Positions 1 through 5,617 of a DNA stretch of 10,249 nucleotides are shown in pieces. Source of the DNA: Candidatus Omnitrophota bacterium (GTDB lineage Bacteria > Omnitrophota > Gorgyraeia > Gygaellales > JAHJCI01); contig JAHJCI010000067.1 of the NCBI GenBank assembly GCA_018813085.1, forward strand, positions 1 through 10,249, given 5' to 3'. Position 1 is the first letter of the stretch. Every line of letters begins with the position of its first letter. The translations under genes were made by a program, and so were the position numbers. Below the pieces are notes generated by a model that worked only from the letters and a program-made list of their open reading frames with translations, did not search any database and was not told the origin of the DNA.

Positions 1-987
1 AACATTAAGTATTTCTCTGGCTAGCTTATCGCCTTCTTTTGCCGCAACAAAAATACTCCTTAAATCTATGTCTTCTATTTTATTATCAACCAGCTCTATA
101 ATCTTGCTGGTTTCATGAGAACTGCCTGATAATTTATTTCTTGCTTCCCTGACTATCCCCAGGTCGATTTCCCAGCGTTTTAAAAAACAGGGATTACCGA
201 GAGAACAGTTAAATAAATTGTCTTTTTTATAATTATTAATGGATATCTCTCCTGCGCAACCTTTACTGCCGGTATAAATTTCACCGTTAATCATTATACC
301 GCATCCGACTCCGGAAATCATATAAATAACATTTTTTAATCCCGGCTCTAAATCCAGCCATTGCTCTCCGAAACATGCAGCCGTGGCATCGTTTTCAATA
401 ACCGTCGGCAGGCCAAATTCTTTTTCGATTAAATCCCTTAAGGGCACATTTACCGAGGCGTAAGTATAATTATGGTTATTTAATTTTTCCGGCCAGTGGA
501 TTGAGCCTTCTTTTTTATCAATAATCCCGGCTATCCCGATGCCGATGCCTTTGATATCCGGCATATATTTTTTGGAGCGCCGCAGAATCTCGCGGGTTAT
601 TTCAAAAATAACCTCGACAATCTCTTTTACTGAAGCCTGAGGCCTTTTTATCTGCGTCTTGAGTACTATATTTCCTTTTGCATCAACAAGCAGCCCCACC
701 ATATTCATTAAATTCAGGCCTACCCCTACTGCATAAGCTGCCTGCGGGTTAAGGTCAAGAAGGACCGGCCTCCTGCCTCCTTCGGAAACATCCAGCTCTT
801 TTTCTAAGACTATTTTATTTTTGATAAAATCTTCTATGTAGTTGGAAACAGTAACGATATTAACGCCAAGGCGCTGGGAAATCTCCGGCCGGCTGATCGG
901 GCCAAAACGCCGCAGCATCTCTAAGATATCGATGCTGCGCTTTTCTTTCTCCGTTAACTCTTGATTGCCAAGGTTGCCATGCCGCAT
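1..987 (-). CDS. ROK-family transcriptional repressor (NagC/XylR type), 3' end cut by window edge
   Basis: The reading frame is open from the ATG at 987 to base 1, giving 329 residues; ROK repressors are usually about 380-400 long, so roughly 60 C-terminal residues are missing. Residues 17-62 form a winged-helix DNA-binding domain (ILEMLRRFGPISRPEISQRL, then VTVSNYIEDF). The sugar-kinase-like ROK fold follows: DLNPQAAYAVGVGLNL at 78-93, GIGIGIAGIID at 147-157, the END motif at 198-200, and a glycine-rich segment at 226-247 ending GCAGE. Family knowledge says such proteins repress sugar genes and release DNA on binding a sugar or sugar phosphate. The zinc site is degenerate: the usual GEIGH reads GEISI, and the CxCGxxGC motif keeps only C261 and C267. 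No Shine-Dalgarno is visible before the ATG, but it is the only in-frame ATG that keeps the whole DNA-binding domain. It is last in the gene row and has its own promoter. It probably controls the adjacent glycan genes, which is inferred from position. Confidence 0.93.
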   Translation of the reverse strand, partial: MRHGNLGNQELTEKEKRSIDILEMLRRFGPISRPEISQRLGVNIVTVSNYIEDFIKNKIVLEKELDVSEGGRRPVLLDLNPQAAYAVGVGLNLMNMVGLLVDAKGNIVLKTQIKRPQASVKEIVEVIFEITREILRRSKKYMPDIKGIGIGIAGIIDKKEGSIHWPEKLNNHNYTYASVNVPLRDLIEKEFGLPTVIENDATAACFGEQWLDLEPGLKNVIYMISGVGCGIMINGEIYTGSKGCAGEISINNYKKDNLFNCSLGNPCFLKRWEIDLGIVREARNKLSGSSHETSKIIELVDNKIEDIDLRSIFVAAKEGDKLAREILNV

Positions 988-1037
988 ATTAATTATCGTT
1001 AGGAAGGGTTGATAAAAAGAAACATAACTCTTTGAAT

Positions 1038-1066
1038 ATACTACATAAATAAAAAATATAAGTCAA
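1038..1066 (-). promoter_or_regulatory. Sigma70-type promoter for the ROK repressor gene
   Basis: On the minus strand a -35 box TTGACT (1061-1066, 5 of 6 consensus) is followed after exactly 17 bases by TAGTAT (1038-1043, 4 of 6). The spacer is AT-rich. Transcription would start near 1031, leaving a leader of about 44 bases before the ATG at 987. The -35 box is overlapped by a short inverted repeat, AAGTC-N2-GACTT (1060-1071), a plausible operator for autorepression. The promoter begins only about 20 bases after the stop of the upstream response-regulator gene, so the repressor can be expressed apart from the rest of the row. This is pattern matching only. Confidence 0.55.
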
Positions 1067-1085
1067 GACTTTTTAGAAATGGAGC

Positions 1086-2852
1086 TTAAAAATCCTTGTT
1101 TATTTCCGGATAAGGCTTGCCTGGCTTGGCAAAAAGGTATCCCTGGCCGAGGCAAAGGCCCATGGCAGCGAGAAAGTTATATTCTTCTTTTGTTTCAATG
1201 CCTTCTGCTATCAGCTGAGAGCCGATTTTTTGCGAAAAAGAAAACCAGGTAGCAAGAACGTCCTGCCTTACCTTATCAACATCTATATTTCTGATTACGG
1301 ACATGTCTATCTTTATATAATCGGGTTTTAGTTTTGCTACGTTACGCAAACTTACATAACCGCTGCCGGCATCATCAATGGCAATCTTTATTTTTCTTTC
1401 CTGGACAAAATGCAGGATCTCATAAAACTTCTCAAAATCCTCGACTATTCCGCGCTCGGTAATTTCTATTACCAGGTTCTGGGGATTCGAAACAAAAAAT
1501 CCGGGAAGCTCTATCTGGGCGAACTCGGGGTCATATATCGATTCGGGAGTTGTGTTCAAAAAAAGTAATAGGCCTTTTTTAAAGTCCTGGTTAAAGAGCA
1601 ATATCTTACTACGGCAGAGGCGGTCTAACTGCCAAAGCATATTCCCCTCTCTGGCTAAATCGAATAAAACATCGGGAGCAAAAAGTTCACTGTTCTCCGG
1701 GCCGCGCATCAAGGCCTCATAGCCAACTATTGATTTAGTACGAAAATGGACTATCGGTTGAAAGAATATATTTACCTTCCCCTGCTCAATAATCTCCTTA
1801 AGCATCCCTATCTTCTTGGTTCGCTCATCCAGCCTTTTCATCGCGCCTGCCTGCATCTCTTTATAAAGCTTGCTGGATTCTGCGGGGAAAAACTCCGGGT
1901 CTAAAGCTACTCTTTGTTTCCTGCGGTCTTTGAAGTAAATACTCCCCGAGAATGACTTCACAAAATCCTTCAATTCGGTAGCAATTCTGCTTATCTGTCC
2001 GATATGGAATAATTCCTTTTCTTCATTGCTGACCACGGCGATAGATATGGACATGATAGGGGTATTTATTATATTGCCCTTGCGGTCTTCCCTGCTAATG
2101 CACTTCTGGCGCCGGGACTCTTCGTCATAAAACTGCGGTATCGCCGAATCGAATTCTTCGATAATTTTAGAACATAATTTATCCACCTTCTGTGGGTGGC
2201 TGATTACTATGAAATCATCTCCGCCTACATGCCCGATGAAATCCTCTGCATCGCCGTATTCCTTAACTACTTTCGTAATTAATCCGGAAAGAAACCTGAT
2301 TATATCGTCACCGCGGTTAAATCCGTATTTCTCGTTAAAAGACCTGAAATTATCCAGGTCTATATAACAGATAGCAAAAAGCAAGTTCTTATTTAGAATC
2401 TCTTCTGTTCTTTTTATAATTGAATTGTTCCCCGGCAGGCGAGACAGTGGATTGACGTCCAGCTCCAAATGGGTATGCCCCAGGGACATCTTAATCCTCG
2501 CCAGTAAATCTGTATGCTCTACGGGTTTCAGGATATAATCATCGGCACCAAGCTCTAAATCAAGCAGCCTTTCCTGAATATCCTTTCGCTCGCTTAACAT
2601 AACCAGCGGTATATGCCTAAGCATCAAGTCTTGTTTTAAGTTTCTGCACAAGCTGTAGCCAGAATTTGTGGGCAAGGCTGAATCCAAAACAATCAGATTA
2701 GGCATGTGCTCGTATATCATTTTTAAAGCCTCTTCGCAGGTCGTGGTTGAGAAGACCTTGAATCCCTCCTTCTGCAATACATCCACTAACCAGAGGCGTA
2801 AACCTTCTTCGGACTCAATGATCAATATGAGATCGGATTTGGAAACGGCCAT
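1086..2852 (-). CDS. Response regulator with REC, GGDEF-like (GGDDF) and EAL domains; predicted cyclic di-GMP phosphodiesterase
   Basis: This 588-residue cytoplasmic signalling protein has three domains. A receiver domain (about 6-125) has phospho-acceptor D57 in LIVLDSALP and the conserved lysine in ILKP (K109); its usual Asp pair is replaced by an ESEE stretch at 13-16. A diguanylate-cyclase-like domain (about 155-310) carries GGDDF at 210-214 in place of GGDEF, so cyclase activity is doubtful. An EAL domain (about 350-580) keeps the catalytic and metal residues: EAL at 379-381, N433, E463 and E466 in VIEITE, DD at 493-494, K514 and D516 in IKID, E550 in AEGIE, and QGYLF. The likely role is hydrolysis of cyclic di-GMP under control of an unseen histidine kinase. 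The frame can be extended to a TTG at 2900, but the ATG at 2852 has AGGGGAAG six bases upstream and begins right at the receiver domain, so it is preferred. The upstream glycosidase gene ends 57 bases away, so the two are probably cotranscribed. Confidence 0.93.
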   Translation of the reverse strand: MAVSKSDLILIIESEEGLRLWLVDVLQKEGFKVFSTTTCEEALKMIYEHMPNLIVLDSALPTNSGYSLCRNLKQDLMLRHIPLVMLSERKDIQERLLDLELGADDYILKPVEHTDLLARIKMSLGHTHLELDVNPLSRLPGNNSIIKRTEEILNKNLLFAICYIDLDNFRSFNEKYGFNRGDDIIRFLSGLITKVVKEYGDAEDFIGHVGGDDFIVISHPQKVDKLCSKIIEEFDSAIPQFYDEESRRQKCISREDRKGNIINTPIMSISIAVVSNEEKELFHIGQISRIATELKDFVKSFSGSIYFKDRRKQRVALDPEFFPAESSKLYKEMQAGAMKRLDERTKKIGMLKEIIEQGKVNIFFQPIVHFRTKSIVGYEALMRGPENSELFAPDVLFDLAREGNMLWQLDRLCRSKILLFNQDFKKGLLLFLNTTPESIYDPEFAQIELPGFFVSNPQNLVIEITERGIVEDFEKFYEILHFVQERKIKIAIDDAGSGYVSLRNVAKLKPDYIKIDMSVIRNIDVDKVRQDVLATWFSFSQKIGSQLIAEGIETKEEYNFLAAMGLCLGQGYLFAKPGKPYPEINKDF

Positions 2853-2858
2853 TTTTTT

Positions 2859-2880
2859 CTTCCCCTGCCTGCTTGCAGGC
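2859..2880 (-). promoter_or_regulatory. Ribosome binding site and adjacent hairpin that fix the start of the response-regulator gene
   Basis: On the minus strand AGGGGAAG (2859-2866) lies six bases before the ATG at 2852. A GC-rich inverted repeat, GCCTGC-AA-GCAGGC (2867-2880), abuts it on the 5' side. The strong Shine-Dalgarno supports the ATG over the TTG at 2900. The hairpin could affect ribosome access, although its arms do not cover the Shine-Dalgarno itself. Confidence 0.5.
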
Positions 2881-2909
2881 TGTTGTTTCTTTTTGATCAA
2901 CCGCTCTTA

Positions 2910-4202
2910 CTATTTCGGTTTTTGAAGTTTAGTTTTTAATTTCTTTTTGGGATTTTTCAGGAATTCACTCAAGGCATAATAACTTTTACGCGGGATGCGC
3001 TTATTTATGCCGTCTTCTAATTCTTCGGATAAGCCGACGATGCCAAACCATTCCTCGTTCATATTCATGTTGTTCTTGGCCCGTATATCAAAATAATAAG
3101 AACCGTTTGACCAGCCAGCGTCGGTATCATGAATTGACCAGGTATCTTGTAAATATTCATTGTGCTTCCACCACTCATCAGTCCATTCAAAGATAGTGCC
3201 GCCCAGGCAGTTTCCTTCTCCCTCTTTATTCCCATATAAATTCTTTTGAATCTGCTGCCACTGCAATTCTAAAAAGTAAGTCTGCATATCCTGGTCTTCT
3301 TCTTTTTTATAGGCATTGTAGCTGTCTGCGCCAAATTCAGTAAGCACTAAAGGCCGGTCAAAATTCCTTTTCAGCGATTGAAAGAGATTGCCAAAACTCT
3401 TGCCGCGGTAAATGATACAGGCGACTAAATCAATATCCGGGCAAACCTCGTTGGCAACATCCAGCCAAAGCAGCTCTCCATTGCCGAGGGCAACCGGATG
3501 CTCAGGGTCAATTTCTTTAATCTCGCGCGCTAACTGATTGACAAAAGAGTAGTATGTCTTAGCGCGCAGGTAAATCTGTTTTGCCGGTTCAGACTCCTCC
3601 TCAATCTCCGTGCTTGTCCAGGGATTAACCTGCCCGGAAAAAGAGTAATTGTTCTCATTGCCTAAAACCCAAAACAATACCCCTTCTTCATCTTTGTATA
3701 AATTAACCCTGCTTAGGACTCTCTGTCTAACCTGTTCCTGAAAATCCTCATCTCCGTAGCGGGGGCATGGATATTCCCAAAAACACAGCCAGTCGCCCAA
3801 AATACTGCGAATTCCGTAAAGCCGGTATAAATCTCGGATAACTTCTTTCACCCCTTCCGTATTATCGCTTACCTGATAAAAACGGACAGTATTTATACCC
3901 ATCTCTTTCATTAATTTTCCGTCGCTAATCCAGGGCTTCTCGGGATCCGAAAACACATCGTATTCATGGTTGCCGCCTATGGGGACGGGATTATAGCAAA
4001 CCCCCTTGATTATATAAGGCCTGTTGCGCACAAAAAGCTGATAGCGGCTATCCTTATATTTCTTAATATATACCCTGGGCCTTGATTGTATAATTATAGC
4101 TGCTATTGCTATCGGCAGGATAATTAGAAAAGCAATGAGATTAATCTTTTTACTGCTGTGGGTTTTTTTGTGTTTTTTATGTTTTGTGTGCCCTGATTTC
4201 AT
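2910..4202 (-). CDS. Membrane-anchored clan GH-A glycoside hydrolase (GH2-like TIM barrel)
   Basis: From the ATG at 4202 this gene encodes 430 residues. A very basic N-terminus (MKSGHTKHKKHKKTHSSKK) precedes one hydrophobic helix (about 20-39, INLIAFLIILPIAIAAIII), a signal anchor placing the rest outside the cytoplasm. A short strand region (RPYIIKGVCYNP, 61-72) leads into a TIM barrel with EMGINTVRFY (100-109), WVLGNEN with acid/base E183, and VLTEFG with nucleophile E289. These are the two glutamates expected of retaining clan GH-A enzymes. FEWTDEWWKHNEY (338-350) shapes the active site and EEWFGIVG lies near the end. It is a clear paralogue of the barrel in the 5618-7960 gene, with shared blocks such as DPEHPV, YRG, TEFG and DEWW. 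The GH family and substrate cannot be fixed by eye; GH2- and GH72-like enzymes are the nearest resemblance. The frame extends upstream to a TTG at 4262, but those 20 residues are encoded inside an inverted-repeat element, so the ATG is favoured although neither start has a clear ribosome site. Confidence 0.88.
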   Translation of the reverse strand: MKSGHTKHKKHKKTHSSKKINLIAFLIILPIAIAAIIIQSRPRVYIKKYKDSRYQLFVRNRPYIIKGVCYNPVPIGGNHEYDVFSDPEKPWISDGKLMKEMGINTVRFYQVSDNTEGVKEVIRDLYRLYGIRSILGDWLCFWEYPCPRYGDEDFQEQVRQRVLSRVNLYKDEEGVLFWVLGNENNYSFSGQVNPWTSTEIEEESEPAKQIYLRAKTYYSFVNQLAREIKEIDPEHPVALGNGELLWLDVANEVCPDIDLVACIIYRGKSFGNLFQSLKRNFDRPLVLTEFGADSYNAYKKEEDQDMQTYFLELQWQQIQKNLYGNKEGEGNCLGGTIFEWTDEWWKHNEYLQDTWSIHDTDAGWSNGSYYFDIRAKNNMNMNEEWFGIVGLSEELEDGINKRIPRKSYYALSEFLKNPKKKLKTKLQKPK

Positions 4203-4228
4203 TGAGGTTGGTATTAAAAAGTATAAAA

Positions 4229-4331
4229 AGGGACGGTTCTTTAGAACTGCCTGCTTTTGCAAAAATTTAGAAAATCCTTGCCTAGAGCCTGCCTGCTGAA
4301 TCTTATCTACAAGCTGCCAAGAACCGCCCCT
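4229..4331. repeat. Inverted-repeat element (REP/MITE-like), possibly a long-loop terminator
   Basis: The arms AGGGACGGTTCT (4229-4240) and AGAACCGCCCCT (4320-4331) are inverted copies matching at 11 of 12 positions and enclose 79 bases. On the minus strand the downstream arm is followed at once by five T residues (4225-4229, sharing a base with the arm end), so the transcript of the 4351-5514 gene could fold into a stem ahead of a U-run. Inside are a 5+5 inverted repeat GTTCT-TT-AGAAC (4236-4247), the palindrome TTTTGCAAAA, and two CTGCCTGCT copies. The arm sequence resembles GGGACGGTTCTT-type repeats that I recall as dispersed in several bacterial genomes. That recollection is unverified. 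The element sits between the secreted binding protein and the second glycosidase and overlaps the 5' extension of the latter's frame. Confidence 0.55.
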
Positions 4332-4350
4332 GGATTATTAAGGGCTGGAT

Positions 4351-5514
4351 TTATTCGTACTTAATTTCGTCTAAGTAAAAGGTAACGCCTTCAGGATTGA
4401 CATCGACATTGGTTGCCCAGGCGAATCCGCCAATGATATAAGACATATCCTTGCCGGCTAAATCAATCGTGTACTGCGTCCATTCCTTATTAAGCATTAC
4501 CGGCCCGATGCTTGTGGAATCCGAATCGGAGGATTCTCCCATTATGCCGCCGACCTTGAATTCTTCGATTCTCTCTGCGCCTTTGTCACCGCGCGCCCAG
4601 AAGGTTAATTTTTTGGCAGCGGATAAATCAAACCCTGCATCCTGAATCCCCCAGTTATTCGCCGGGTGTTGCCAGTAAATCCCTGCCCAGCGCGTGCCAG
4701 AATTATCATAGTAGGAAAGCTGGATACAGGTATCCCCCAAGTAAGGATTTTCCTTATGGGACTGGTTGTACTTTATGTCCCTGGAGCCGGTTGCCGGCAT
4801 CCATCCGGAGGGGATAAAGTGATTGCTGATTGCGCCCCTGTCGGAATAAACATAAAAAGGCATTGCCTGGCTTTTCTTTTCTTCCGGCTTTATTTCCGGG
4901 TCTGCCTCAAACTGTATATCATCCAGGTAGAATGTCGCCCCCTCGGGATTTAAATCAGCGGAAGTCGTCCAGAAAAATCCGCCGTTGATATAAGAAAGGT
5001 CTTCCCCGGCGAGATTGATTGTATACTGCTTCCAGGCATCGGTTAATTCGATAGGCTGGCTTTCTACAACAGTAGAGTCAGGATAAGGCACATCCTTATC
5101 AATTCCCACTCCGCCCACTCCGAACTTCTGAATAACCTCACCGCCCTTCTGTCCCCTTGCCCAGAAAGTAAGCTTGGTCATCCCGGTCAAATCAAAACCG
5201 CCCTTCTTAGCCCCCCAGTTATTAGCAGGAAATAGCCAATAAACACCTGCCCAGCTATTGCCTTGAGAAGCTTTCGCCGAATATACAAACTGGATACAGC
5301 TACTGCCGGAATGGGGATTATCCAAAGACTGGTCATTCATTTTAATATCCCCGTAATCACCCATATGGCCGGAAGGAATATAATGATTCTCACGGGCGCC
5401 CTTGTCGAGATACACAACAAAGGTATCATTTTCCGTCATAGCTGCCTCTTCGGCAAAACTAAAAGGCGCAAAAAACATTAAAGCAGCTATAAAAATTGCA
5501 ATTTTTGTCTTCAT
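4351..5514 (-). CDS. Secreted protein of two tandem carbohydrate-binding-like beta-sandwich domains
   Basis: The 387-residue product starts with a classic Sec signal peptide (MKTKIAIFIAALMFFAPFSFA, cleavage about 21/22). The rest is two homologous domains (about 31-203 and 219-387) joined by a short Pro/Glu/Lys linker. Each repeats the same landmarks: NHYIPSG or NHFIPSG near the start, a Cys-Ile-Gln strand, WAGVYW or WAGIYW, PANNWG, GFDL, LTFWARG, YTINLAG or YTIDLAG, and a closing NPEG(A/V)TFYLD strand. The final FYLDDIQFE-type strand and the abundance of Trp and Tyr are typical of jelly-roll carbohydrate-binding modules. No catalytic pattern is evident, so a role in holding a glycan at the cell surface or as a partner of the neighbouring glycosidases is likely. 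I cannot assign a named CBM family. The start is firm: a strong ribosome site (GGGGGGTG at 5524-5531) lies eight bases upstream of the ATG. The 103-bp gap before it is the longest stretch without any repeat between genes of this row. Confidence 0.85.
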   Translation of the reverse strand: MKTKIAIFIAALMFFAPFSFAEEAAMTENDTFVVYLDKGARENHYIPSGHMGDYGDIKMNDQSLDNPHSGSSCIQFVYSAKASQGNSWAGVYWLFPANNWGAKKGGFDLTGMTKLTFWARGQKGGEVIQKFGVGGVGIDKDVPYPDSTVVESQPIELTDAWKQYTINLAGEDLSYINGGFFWTTSADLNPEGATFYLDDIQFEADPEIKPEEKKSQAMPFYVYSDRGAISNHFIPSGWMPATGSRDIKYNQSHKENPYLGDTCIQLSYYDNSGTRWAGIYWQHPANNWGIQDAGFDLSAAKKLTFWARGDKGAERIEEFKVGGIMGESSDSDSTSIGPVMLNKEWTQYTIDLAGKDMSYIIGGFAWATNVDVNPEGVTFYLDEIKYE

Positions 5515-5617
5515 CTTTCTAACACCCCCCTTTCGAACTAATCGTTATCATTTTAATTGTACTCAATTTTGATTATTCTTAGAATTAATATTTCTTATTA
5601 CGGCCTTCCCCTCCTCT

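Noticed and set aside
999..1025. Eight-residue upstream frame (MFLFINPS) in the leader of the ROK gene
   Set aside because: It has no proper ribosome site, no attenuator-like composition and would start almost at the predicted transcription start.
1050..1075. Possible terminator after the response-regulator gene: AAGTCTTGACTT then a T-rich run
   Set aside because: The stem is only four or five mostly weak pairs with a tiny loop, and the same bases form the better-supported -35 box and spacer.
2668..2925. Plus-strand open frame across the receiver-domain region
   Set aside because: It lies opposite a strongly conserved receiver domain and has no recognisable product or ribosome site.
3090..3110. 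Another AACGGTTCTT-like string resembling the inverted-repeat arm
   Set aside because: It encodes the conserved glycosidase residues NGSYYF, lacks the GGG end and has no inverted partner nearby.
5556..5584. Promoter-like TACAAT with TTCTAA 17 bases upstream, before the secreted two-domain protein
   Set aside because: The -35 box matches only 3 of 6 positions and the region is AT-rich, where such -10 boxes arise by chance. An internal promoter is possible but not supported.
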